Made by a program: the position numbers and the translations under genes. Shown here one piece after another: positions 57,128 through 64,000 of a stretch of DNA of 64,000 nt. Position 1 is the stretch's first letter. The number at the start of each line of letters is the position of its first letter. Source of the stretch: Nitriliruptoraceae bacterium (lineage in GTDB: Bacteria; Actinomycetota; Nitriliruptoria; Nitriliruptorales; Nitriliruptoraceae); NCBI GenBank assembly GCA_003565155.1, contig PXDB01000043.1, positions 1-64,000 on the forward strand, given 5' to 3'. The notes beneath the pieces are model-generated. The model was not told where the DNA came from, searched no databases, and worked only from the letters and a program-made list of their open reading frames with translations.

Positions 57128-58725
57128 CGGCTCCCCCCACCGGGATGTGCGGTCGTCGCGGGTCGGGGAGCGGTCGCCGCGAGCACCGCCCGTGGGCCCA
57201 GCTGCGCGAGGGGGCCCGCCTCGATCACCGTCGACCGGGCCTGCGCCGGGTCCGACAGCGGATGGTCACGCCGGTGGTGGGCGCCACGGGACTCGGTGCG
57301 GGCCAACGCCGCGCGCAGCACCACCTCGGCGACCACGGCGAGGTTGCGCCCGTCCGCGCCGGCGGCGAGCTGCGGGAGCAGGCTGTCCAGCTCCGCGAGA
57401 CCGTTCCGCAGCCCCTCCTCGTCACGGACGGGTCCGGCACCGCGCCACATCAGCGTGCGCAGCGCCGCGATCGCGCCGGGGTGATCAGCGGCGGGGAGCG
57501 CGACGTCGGCGGGTCGACGGGGTGCCCGGGCGTGGTCCAGATCGGACAGCACCGAGGTGTCGCGCCGGAGCACCTGTGCGACCCGACGTGCCACCACCAT
57601 GGCCTCTAGCAGCGAGTTGCTGGCCAGCCGGTTCGCCCCGTGGAGCCCCGTGGAGGCCACCTCGCCGCAGGCGAAGAGTCCCGGCAGCGAGGTCTGCCCG
57701 TCGAGGTCGGTGGCCACGCCGCCCATGCTGTAGTGCTGGGCGGGGGTCACGGGCAGCGGTGCCAGCGGATCGAACCCCGCCGCCCGCGCCAGGCGGGCCA
57801 CGGTCGGGAAGCGCCGCTCGATGTCGACATCGAGGTGGGTGGTGTCCAGCACCACGGGTCCGCGTCGCGCGGCGGCGAAGTTGGCGCGGGCCACCACGTC
57901 GCGTGGCGCGAGCTCGGCGTCCGGATGGAGGTCGGCGAGGAAGCGCCGCCCGTCGGCGTCGCGCAGCACCGCACCAGCGCCGCGCAACGCTTCGGTGACC
58001 AGGGGCAGGGGGTCGGCGCCGGTGTCGAGGGCGGTGGGGTGGAACTGCACGAACTCCGGATCGCGCACCCGCACCCCGGCCCGGAGCGCCATCGCGACGC
58101 CGTCGCCGGTCGCCGACACCGGGTTCGTCGTGCGGGCGTACAGGCGGCCGAGGCCCCCCGTCGCCACCACCACCGCCCGGCAGGTCAGGATCTCCAGTCG
58201 GCCACCACGTGCGATCGCGAGCCCGGTGACCCGGCCTCCGTCGTGGAGCAGGTCGACGGCACGGGCGTCGGTGACCACCGTGATGTCGTCGCGCGCTTCG
58301 ACCGCGGCCTGGAGCCGCGCCATCACCGCCGCGCCCGTCGCATCACCCGCGGCGTGGACGATGCGGTGCCGGCTGTGGCCGGCCTCGCGGCCGAGCGAGA
58401 GCGTCCCGCCCGCACGGTCGAAGGGCACCGACAGGGCCTCCAGCCACCCCAGCCGCTCGGCCGCGTCCGCGGCGACCGCCCGTGCCACCCCCGCGTCGGC
58501 GAGGCCGGCGCTGACCGCGACGGTGTCCTCGGCGTGCAGCGACGGGTCGTCGTCCGCGCCGATCGCCGCGGCGATGCCGCCCTGCGCCCAGGCGCTCGCC
58601 CCGTCGCCGAGCGCCGTGCGGGTCACCAGGGTGCACTGCCCCAGCTCGAGGGCGACCGTGAGCCCGGCGAGGCCGGAGCCGACGATCACCGCCCGGTGAT
58701 CGGCCGGTGTGGTGCGCGTCGTCAC
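57124..58725 (-). CDS. nadB: L-aspartate oxidase
   Basis: Oxidises L-aspartate to iminoaspartate for NadA. 533 residues. FAD-binding VIVGSGLAGLTVALEL, GDGASAWAQGGIAAA, the HAAGDATGAAVM region, FVQFHPTAL, the PVTPAQHYSMGGVATD motif and ASTGLHGANRLASNSLLEA are all canonical. GTG 58725 overlaps the nadA stop by GTGA; the track extends the frame to 59115 through nadA antisense sequence. The N-terminal FAD motif is intact at residue 12, and the C-terminal helical domain is complete. Confidence 0.95.
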   Translation of the reverse strand: MTTRTTPADHRAVIVGSGLAGLTVALELGQCTLVTRTALGDGASAWAQGGIAAAIGADDDPSLHAEDTVAVSAGLADAGVARAVAADAAERLGWLEALSVPFDRAGGTLSLGREAGHSRHRIVHAAGDATGAAVMARLQAAVEARDDITVVTDARAVDLLHDGGRVTGLAIARGGRLEILTCRAVVVATGGLGRLYARTTNPVSATGDGVAMALRAGVRVRDPEFVQFHPTALDTGADPLPLVTEALRGAGAVLRDADGRRFLADLHPDAELAPRDVVARANFAAARRGPVVLDTTHLDVDIERRFPTVARLARAAGFDPLAPLPVTPAQHYSMGGVATDLDGQTSLPGLFACGEVASTGLHGANRLASNSLLEAMVVARRVAQVLRRDTSVLSDLDHARAPRRPADVALPAADHPGAIAALRTLMWRGAGPVRDEEGLRNGLAELDSLLPQLAAGADGRNLAVVAEVVLRAALARTESRGAHHRRDHPLSDPAQARSTVIEAGPLAQLGPRAVLAATAPRPATTAHPGGGSR

Positions 58726-59714
58726 GTCACGGCCAGCATGGCCTCGACCGCGTGGCGCGCACGCGCGGCGGTGTCGGGCTCGACCACCACCTCGTGGGTC
58801 ATGGTCTCCAGGGAGGTGCGGATGTTCTGGATCGTGATCCGCTTCATGTGGGGGCACATGTTGCAGGGCCGGATGAAGGTGGTGTCCGGCGCGTCCGCAG
58901 CGACGTTGTCCGCCATCGAGCACTCGGTGATCATGGCCACCGATGACGGCTGGTGGTCGCGGACCCAGTCGTGCATCAGCTTGGTGGAGCCGACGACGTC
59001 GGCCGCGGCCAGCACGTCCGGTGGACACTCCGGGTGGGCGAGCACCGCAACCCCGTCGTGCAGGGCGCGGAGCTCCTCCACCTCGCTGCCGGTGAAGCGC
59101 TCGTGGACCTCGCACGCGCCGTCGTAGGTCACCACCTCGATGTCGGGGACCTGGGAGGCGACCCAGGAGCCGAGGTAGCGGTCGGGGATGAAGATGACGC
59201 GGTCCACGCCGAGCGAGCGCACCACCTCGACGGCGTTGGAGGAGGTGCAGGTGATGTCGGATGCGGCCTTGACCGCAGCGGAGGTGTTGACGTAGGTGAC
59301 CACCGGGGCGCCGGGGTGGGCGCGCCGCAGGTCGGCGATGTCGGCGGGGGTGATGGACTCCGCGAGGGAGCAGCCGGCCTTGAGGTCGGGGATCAGCACG
59401 GTCCGCTCGGGGGAGAGGATCTTGGCGGTCTCCGCCATGAAGTGCACCCCGGCCATCACGATCACCGCGGCGTCGGTGTCCGCGGCCATCCGCGCGAGCT
59501 GCAGCGAGTCGCCGGCGAGGTCCGCGACGCCGTGGAAGATGTCGGGCGTCATGTAGTTGTGCGCGAGCACGATGGCGTCACGTTGCTGCTTCAGGCGCTC
59601 GATGTCGGTGATGATCGGCTCGACGATGTGCCGTTCGACGTCGGGCAGGACCCCGGCGAGGCGGTCGTGGCCGAGTACCGGCAGGGTCGGCGACGGGGGA
59701 GTGAACGCGGTCAT
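58722..59714 (-). CDS. nadA: Quinolinate synthase
   Basis: Condenses iminoaspartate with dihydroxyacetone phosphate to quinolinate using a 4Fe-4S cluster. 330 residues with three ligating cysteines in KAGCSLAES, HPECPPDV and CNMCPHMK, plus IVLAHNYM and YVNTSAAVKA substrate segments. ATG 59714 has GGGAG nine bases upstream. The upstream spacer holds a perfect palindrome, presumably the NrtR operator. First gene of the nadABC operon. Confidence 0.96.
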   Translation of the reverse strand: MTAFTPPSPTLPVLGHDRLAGVLPDVERHIVEPIITDIERLKQQRDAIVLAHNYMTPDIFHGVADLAGDSLQLARMAADTDAAVIVMAGVHFMAETAKILSPERTVLIPDLKAGCSLAESITPADIADLRRAHPGAPVVTYVNTSAAVKAASDITCTSSNAVEVVRSLGVDRVIFIPDRYLGSWVASQVPDIEVVTYDGACEVHERFTGSEVEELRALHDGVAVLAHPECPPDVLAAADVVGSTKLMHDWVRDHQPSSVAMITECSMADNVAADAPDTTFIRPCNMCPHMKRITIQNIRTSLETMTHEVVVEPDTAARARHAVEAMLAVT

Positions 59715-59764
59715 GCAGGCTGCTCCCTGACCGGTGCGGTGCGGTCGGATCGAGGACCGGAACA

Positions 59765-59787
59765 GTTATGCTCACTGCGAGCATAAC
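59765..59787. promoter_or_regulatory. Perfect palindrome upstream of nadA, probable NrtR operator
   Basis: GTTATGCTC-ACTGC-GAGCATAAC: exact 9-bp arms with a 5-base centre, 51 bases upstream of the nadA ATG and between nrtR and nadA. It is AT-richer than its surroundings and sits where a promoter would be. NrtR proteins bind palindromes before NAD genes they control, so the neighbouring nrtR product is the obvious ligand. Confidence 0.75.
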
Positions 59788-59897
59788 GCGAGGTTACCCG
59801 TCCGGACCCCGGTGGCGCCACCCCGACGGCCGCCCGCGTCCGGCCTGATGAGGCGACCGACGCCCCAAGGGCGGTCCGTGCCACGGGGCTGCCGTGC

Positions 59898-60794
59898 TCA
59901 GCGGTAGGGCAGCCCGAAGCCCGGCCGGGGACGTTCGAGCTGGACCTCCGGGCGGTAGCGGAACAGCTGCGCGGGCCGCCCCGCACCGGTCTGGCGGGTC
60001 TGGCCGGTGCCCTCGACCAGACCCGAACCGAGCACCAGCCTCCGGAAGTTCTGCTTGTGGACGTCCACGCCGGACAGCGCCTCGACGGTCCGCTGGAGCT
60101 CCAGCAGGGTGAAGGGCTCCGCCATCAGCTCGAACACCACCGGTCGGTAGGTCAGCTTGCCACGGATGCGTCCCAGCGCCGTGGCCAGGATGCGGCGGTG
60201 GTCGCTCAGCATCGGGGTCCCGGTGGCCAGCTCCGGTGGGTCACGATGGTCGTCGCGGAAGCGTTCGGTCACCAGGCCGACGCCGTAGAGCAGCTCGTAA
60301 CGCTCCAGCGCCCGGATCCCGTCCCATGGCGGCTGGAAGGTCATCGTCAGCCGCTGCGCTCGCTGGTCGTCGCCGTCCGCCCACCGTTCCAATTCCTCCA
60401 GCAGCTGCGTGACCACGGCCGGTGGACCGCCCCGGTGGTCCTCCCAGGGCAGCAGCCCGTGGACGTCCACCCACCGCGTTCCGGCGAGCGCGGAGGTCTC
60501 CTGCACCAGCGCGAGGTACCCGACGCTGAGGCGTCGCACCGCCGTGCTGTCGGGGGCGCGATCGCGGTCGCCGAAGGTGTAGAGCTGTTCCACGTAGCCG
60601 AGCTCCAGCTCGGTCTGCTCGCGGACGTAGCGGCGCAGGCCCCGCTCGAGGGTCTCATCGTGTTGGACGTCCAGTGGGCCGGCCGGCAGCGCCAGCGCAC
60701 CATCCTCGTCGATGGTGACCAGGACCCGCGGGGTGTGATCGGTGACCGCGAGCACGACGGCGTCGAGGGAGACCGCCAGGCGTCGGGCGCTCAT
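59898..60794 (-). CDS. nrtR: NrtR family NAD-biosynthesis regulator (Nudix fold + winged helix)
   Basis: Represses NAD genes and senses ADP-ribose or related NAD metabolites. Residues 1-150 form a Nudix-like domain (LDAVVLAVTDHTPRVLV, ALPAGPLDVQHDETLERGLRR). The Nudix box lacks the REUxEExGU catalytic glutamates (YVREQTELEL), as usual for non-hydrolytic NrtR. Residues about 205-298 form the DNA-binding winged helix (FTLLELQRTVEAL, HKQNFRRLVLGSGLV, GRPAQLFRYRP). It starts at ATG 60794, overlapping the amidotransferase stop as ATGA. The palindrome and nadABC lie immediately downstream, so control is probably direct. Confidence 0.93.
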   Translation of the reverse strand: MSARRLAVSLDAVVLAVTDHTPRVLVTIDEDGALALPAGPLDVQHDETLERGLRRYVREQTELELGYVEQLYTFGDRDRAPDSTAVRRLSVGYLALVQETSALAGTRWVDVHGLLPWEDHRGGPPAVVTQLLEELERWADGDDQRAQRLTMTFQPPWDGIRALERYELLYGVGLVTERFRDDHRDPPELATGTPMLSDHRRILATALGRIRGKLTYRPVVFELMAEPFTLLELQRTVEALSGVDVHKQNFRRLVLGSGLVEGTGQTRQTGAGRPAQLFRYRPEVQLERPRPGFGLPYR

Positions 60795-61552
60795 GGCACG
60801 ACGGCAGCGAGGTGATCCGCGACGGCCCGCGCGATCGGCGCGTGCTGCGTCGGTGTGTCGAGGGTTGGTCTCGCCCGTGCGATGGCCTCCGCGGGGATGC
60901 GGTCGCTGCGGCTGTCCATCAGCGCGGCGGCGTAGGCCGCGGAGAACTCCGGGTGGCCCTGGAACCCCAGCAGGCTGCCGACCCGCAGCACAGCCACGGG
61001 TGCGTGCGCGCTGGTCGCCAGCAGCTCGCCGTCCGGTGGGAGGGCGACCACCTGGTCCTGGTGGCTGACCAGCAGGTCGAAGGGCGCTGACCGGCCGAGC
61101 GCCGCGGCGCCGGTCGGTGTCGGGGTGGCCCGGTGGACGCCGACCCCCCAGCCGACGGCGGCGCGTTCCACACGGCCACCGAGGCTGTGGGCGATGAGCT
61201 GGTGACCGAAACAGATGCCCACCGTCGGCACGGAGGCCGCGTGGGCGTCACGCAGCAGCGCGGCGAGGTCGTCGATCCAGGCGTGCGCGTCCGTGACCCC
61301 GAAGCGCGAGCCCGAGACCAGGAGCGCGTCGACATCGTCGAGGTCGGGCAGCGTCGCCCCACCGACGACATCGACACGGGTGAGCGCGATCTCTGGCGCG
61401 TGCGCGGCGAACAGTCGGAGGAACATCTCGCCGTAGTCGCCGTCGATCGCCCGTAAGGCGGGGTCGACGTGATCGCACTCGAGAAGGGCGACGTTACGGC
61501 GGGCGCGTTCGCCCGCCCCCGTCGGCTCGCCTCGACTGGGCCGCGCCTCGAT
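60791..61552 (-). CDS. Class I glutamine amidotransferase-like protein, non-canonical start
   Basis: A GMP-synthase-type GATase1 domain of about 230-250 residues. NVALLECDHVDP begins the fold, GICFGHQLIAHSLGG holds the nucleophilic Cys, and LGFQGHPEFS the His and Glu. No in-frame ATG, GTG or TTG exists between the clpP stop region and the first conserved strand. The best candidate is ATC 61552, seven bases after a perfect AGGAG; CTG 61567 is another. It overlaps nrtR by four bases and follows clpP closely, so it is likely cotranscribed with both. Acceptor substrate unknown. A start-codon sequencing error is possible. Confidence 0.75.
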   Translation of the reverse strand: MEARPSRGEPTGAGERARRNVALLECDHVDPALRAIDGDYGEMFLRLFAAHAPEIALTRVDVVGGATLPDLDDVDALLVSGSRFGVTDAHAWIDDLAALLRDAHAASVPTVGICFGHQLIAHSLGGRVERAAVGWGVGVHRATPTPTGAAALGRSAPFDLLVSHQDQVVALPPDGELLATSAHAPVAVLRVGSLLGFQGHPEFSAAYAAALMDSRSDRIPAEAIARARPTLDTPTQHAPIARAVADHLAAVVP

Positions 61553-61566
61553 CGGTCGTCTCCTGC

Positions 61567-62136
61567 TCAGCTGCCCTGCCCCGGCGCGATGACCTCGTCG
61601 ATCACCCCGTACTCGAGGGCGTCCGCCGCGGTCATCCAGTAGTCCCGGTCGGTGTCCTTGCGGATCGTCTCCAGGCTCTGGCCGGTGCGCTCGGCGAGGA
61701 TCTCGTTGATGCGCTCCCGGATCCACACGATGTTCTTCGCCTGGATCTCGATGTCCTTGGCGGTGCCGCGTGCGCCGCCCAGCGGCTGATGGATCATGAT
61801 GCGGGCGTTCTCCGTGGCGGACCGTGTGCCGGTCCCCGTCGCCAGCAGGAAGGCGCCAGCGGAGGCGGCCAGCCCGATGCAGCGGACGTTGACCTTGCTC
61901 CGCAGCAGCCGCATGGAGTCGTAGATGGCGAACATGCCGGTGATGATGCCGCCGGGGGAGTTGATGTAGAGCGTGATGTCCTCGTCGCTGTCCGCGTCCA
62001 GGGCCAGCAGCTGGGCGACGAGGTTGTCGGCGATGTCGTCCTCGAGCGCCCCCTTGAGGAACAGGATCCTCGACTCGAACAGCGTGTCGAACGCTCGGCG
62101 GGAGCCGCCCAGCAGCTTCTCGATCTCCTCGGGCAC
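61567..62136 (-). CDS. clpP: ATP-dependent Clp protease proteolytic subunit
   Basis: A self-compartmentalising serine protease that pairs with ClpX or ClpC. 189 residues with ILFLKGALEDD, INSPGG, the catalytic Ser in GLAASAGAFLL (Ala replaces the usual Met after Ser), His in IMIHQPLGG and Asp in KDTDRDYWM. It starts at GTG 62136 with GAAGGA six bases upstream. It is not next to tig, clpX or a second clpP, unlike most actinobacteria, so this may be an additional ClpP. Divergent from the IclR gene. Confidence 0.92.
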   Translation of the reverse strand: MPEEIEKLLGGSRRAFDTLFESRILFLKGALEDDIADNLVAQLLALDADSDEDITLYINSPGGIITGMFAIYDSMRLLRSKVNVRCIGLAASAGAFLLATGTGTRSATENARIMIHQPLGGARGTAKDIEIQAKNIVWIRERINEILAERTGQSLETIRKDTDRDYWMTAADALEYGVIDEVIAPGQGS

Positions 62137-62412
62137 GGAGGATCCTTCTCGTAGATGATGGTGACGCCACGACCCGGGATGGTAGCGATGGGTCGTTGTG
62201 GGGCCGCCAGCCTGCGTGGGATGCGCTCAGGCGGCTGGTCGCGGCCGGGGTTCGCCGGAGGTGGCCGAGTAGTGGGGGCCGCGTCCTTGACCGTGCGCGG
62301 GTCGCGCAGCACACTCAAGCGACCACCGCACCCCGACGTGCGGCCACGCAGGATCTGCGGGGGGCGGCGACGGCACGTTCGGTCGTCGTCGATCAGGGGA
62401 GGAGGGCGTTGC
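62137..62412. other. 276-bp divergent spacer between clpP and iclR-type gene
   Basis: Should contain both promoters. I see no inverted repeat longer than 6 bp and no clear promoter hexamers; the plus side ends in GGAGGAGGG, the ribosome site of the regulator gene. Confidence 0.4.
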
Positions 62413-63153
62413 GTGAGCGACATCGACGAGGTTGAAGGCGCACGCGCCCGACGATCGAGCGGCTCCCGGACCCTGTCACGGGGCCTGTCACTGTTGAACG
62501 CCCTCGGTGAGCACAGCGACGGGGCGACGGTGTCGGGGCTCGCGGAGTCCACCGGCCTGGACCGCGCGGTGCTCTACCGTCTGCTCGACACCCTGGTCGC
62601 GGAGGGGTTCGTCACCCGGGATGCGGAGACCCGCCGGTACCGGCTGGGGCTGTCGATGCTGGAGCTCGGGGTCCGGGCGGCGCAGGGCCTCGAGGTGCGG
62701 CGCCTGGCGGGACCACCCCTGCGGGCGCTGTCCGACGACACCGGCGAGACCGCATGTCTGGCCGTGCGTGACCGCGACGACCTGGTCGTCGTGGAGGTGA
62801 TCGAGCCGGGCGACCGCTTCGTGCAGGTCAACTACCGCGTCGGCTTCCGCCACGAACTCGGCGTCGCGGCGCACGGCAAGGCGCTGCTGGCGTTCCTGCC
62901 CGAAGGCGCCCGCAACCCGGAACTGCAGTCGGTGCGCCAGCGGGGGGTCGCCTACACACGCGACGAGCTGGAACCGGGCGCGTCCGGGGTGGCGGCGCCG
63001 GTGTTCGACCACACCGGTCGGGCCGTGGCCGCCGTCGGTATCGTGGCACCCACGGCGCGGCTCCCGGAGCCGGAGTCGATCGCGCTGCGCGTGCTCCGGT
63101 CCGCGCGTGAGATCTCGGAGCGGCTGGGTTGGCGGCCGCGGAGGGCGACCTGA
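62413..63153 (+). CDS. IclR family transcriptional regulator
   Basis: A 246-residue regulator. The N-terminal winged helix-turn-helix (about 18-80) reads SRGLSLLNALGEHSDGATVSGLAESTGLDRAVLYRLLDTLVAEGFV; the C-terminal effector domain (about 95-240) has LRALSDDTGETACLAV, the HGKALLAFLPEG motif and GVAAPVFDHTGRAVAAVGI. GTG 62413 follows GGAGGAGGG; the track start at 62155 runs through spacer. It ends 3 bases before the ferritin-like gene, so both may be coexpressed. Targets unknown. Confidence 0.9.
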   Translation: MSDIDEVEGARARRSSGSRTLSRGLSLLNALGEHSDGATVSGLAESTGLDRAVLYRLLDTLVAEGFVTRDAETRRYRLGLSMLELGVRAAQGLEVRRLAGPPLRALSDDTGETACLAVRDRDDLVVVEVIEPGDRFVQVNYRVGFRHELGVAAHGKALLAFLPEGARNPELQSVRQRGVAYTRDELEPGASGVAAPVFDHTGRAVAAVGIVAPTARLPEPESIALRVLRSAREISERLGWRPRRAT

Positions 63154-63155
63154 TC

Positions 63156-63854
63156 GTGAGCGACACCACAGACGACACCCTGGACCACGACGCGGCGGTC
63201 ACCGAGCTGCTGGGGGCTCTGGCCTACGGGCAGTTGCGGGCCATCGAAGCGGCGGCCCGCCTGATCGCCGTCGCGCCGGACGCCGCGACCGCTGATCTGG
63301 CTGCGGACGTGGTCAACCACGAGTTCGGCGCGTACCGCACGCTCCATGACGACCTCACCGCCCGTAGCGGGGAGCCCAGCGCGCTCATGGACGCCATGAA
63401 ACCGTTCTTCGACAGCTACTTCGACCGGGCACCACTCGACGACTGGTTCGGTGCCAGCGTCTTCTTCGCCCTCGGGCTCCCCATCGCGGCCGACTTCGCC
63501 CGCGCCGTCGCCCCGGTGTTGGACGAGCACACGGGTGAGCTGGTGGTGGAGGCCATCGGTGGACGCGAGCGCTTCGAGGAGGCGGCGGTCGAGCAGTTGC
63601 GCGCGCAGTTGACCGACGCCGACGCCCAGGCGCGTGCCCGGCAGTTGGCCGGCGACCTCCTCGGTCGCGCGCTGACCAGCTACCAGGAGGCGATGGGCCA
63701 CACCGACGCACTGAAGGTCCTGTTCGCCGACGCGGCCGCTGCGGAGGGCACCTCGGGCGAGGCCCAGGTGAAGCGGCTCGCCATGGAGGTGCTCACCGGT
63801 CACCGGCGGCGCACCGTGACCCTCGGTCTCGAGAACCTCGACGAGGACCTCTGA
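63156..63854 (+). CDS. Ferritin-like fold protein
   Basis: A 232-residue all-helical protein resembling the ferritin-like/MiaE-like di-iron superfamily seen in actinobacteria. ALAYGQLRAIEAAARLIAVAP and VNHEFGAYRTLHDDL provide Glu and His residues at helix positions expected for metal ligands (QLRAIE, NHEF); two later helices have EERFEEA and SYQEAMGH-like segments. Iron binding is inferred. GTG 63156, three bases after the IclR stop, has GGAGGG ten bases upstream; the tracked 63129 start lies inside IclR. Confidence 0.75.
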   Translation: MSDTTDDTLDHDAAVTELLGALAYGQLRAIEAAARLIAVAPDAATADLAADVVNHEFGAYRTLHDDLTARSGEPSALMDAMKPFFDSYFDRAPLDDWFGASVFFALGLPIAADFARAVAPVLDEHTGELVVEAIGGRERFEEAAVEQLRAQLTDADAQARARQLAGDLLGRALTSYQEAMGHTDALKVLFADAAAAEGTSGEAQVKRLAMEVLTGHRRRTVTLGLENLDEDL

Positions 63855-63900
63855 GGCCGCACCGCGGGCGTCGGGGCGGCTGAACCGGGTCGACATGCCC

Positions 63901-63917
63901 GCCGTGCGTCGCACGGC
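63901..63917. promoter_or_regulatory. Short perfect inverted repeat after ferritin-like gene
   Basis: GCCGTGCG-T-CGCACGGC, 8-bp arms around a single T, 46 bases past the stop. With a one-base centre it cannot form a normal hairpin loop without unpairing, so a protein-binding site is more likely than a terminator. A looser GTTGCG/CGCAAC pair follows at about 63927-63957. Nothing else is visible to the window end. Confidence 0.3.
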
Positions 63918-64000
63918 ATCCGCCCTGTTGCGCCCACGCGGTGTGGAGTGACGCAACGGGACGTCCGGACGGTCCCACGGCGGCACGGCGCTGGTCTAGC

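Noticed and set aside
57124-59115. L-aspartate oxidase ORF extended to 663 residues
   Set aside because: Extra residues are nadA read in another frame; the FAD motif starts right after GTG 58725.
1-64000. tRNA or rRNA genes
   Set aside because: I found no TTCGA-bearing 70-90-base cloverleaf candidates or rRNA-like conserved stretches by reading; tRNAscan would be decisive.

Overview
The window is about 70% GC or higher with strong third-position GC bias, dense genes, frequent GTG starts and many 4-bp ATGA/GTGA overlaps. An F420-type luciferase-like oxidoreductase, several FadE-type acyl-CoA dehydrogenases, KorAB, an NrtR regulator and a DUF4012 protein point to a high-GC actinobacterium. A deep-branching lineage such as the Nitriliruptoria/Euzebya group is possible, but that is inference, not a sequence match. 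I see no rRNA, tRNA, CRISPR array, insertion sequence or phage gene.

Layout. 1-7.1 kb: cell-surface polysaccharide genes (UDP-glucose dehydrogenase cut by the window edge, DUF4012 membrane protein, Wzz/BY-kinase fusion, opposing low-molecular-weight tyrosine phosphatase, mannose-6-phosphate-isomerase-type cupin, VanZ-like protein). 7.5-10.3 kb: a heme-associated operon (unknown acidic-tailed protein, HemY/CgoX, histidine phosphatase). 10.3-18.5 kb: SRAP DNA-repair protein, a repetitive acidic membrane-anchored protein, GNAT, a very unusual tandem acyl-CoA dehydrogenase fusion, a Lon-N-domain protein, pterin dehydratase, SDR and a secreted metalloprotease. 18.5-30.1 kb: repeat-rich gap, hydrolase, SDR, alpha-methylacyl-CoA racemase, class A PBP with a proline-glutamate tail, FadE5-like dehydrogenase divergent from a TetR regulator with inverted repeats between them, thioesterase, IlvD. 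30.2-38.7 kb: secreted serine protease with Cys modules, thioesterase, LLM oxidoreductase, DMT transporter, ROK kinase, an N-terminally extended acyl-CoA dehydrogenase, enoyl-CoA hydratase and a broken PAS-GGDEF gene. 39-48.2 kb: GltB, M23 peptidase, KorA-KorB. 48.2-55.8 kb: MFS protein, a tightly overlapping operon (APH kinase, HAD hydrolase, NYN nuclease with two OST-HTH domains, small helical ORF), a repeat island with hairpins, then two exported proteins. 55.8-64 kb: minus-strand clpP, amidotransferase, nrtR, nadA, nadB and nadC with a perfect palindrome before nadA, then IclR and a ferritin-like protein.

Themes. Acyl-CoA breakdown recurs (four dehydrogenase genes holding five ACAD modules, racemase, hydratase, two thioesterases), as do envelope assembly, central nitrogen and carbon enzymes (GltB, KorAB, IlvD) and de novo NAD synthesis under apparent NrtR control. 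The most unusual items are the 809-aa double acyl-CoA dehydrogenase, the APH-HAD-NYN/OST-HTH operon, the 78-bp hairpin repeats at 53.6-53.8 kb, and an amidotransferase with no ATG, GTG or TTG start. Starts were moved from the ORF track where a Shine-Dalgarno site or family N-terminus supported it.
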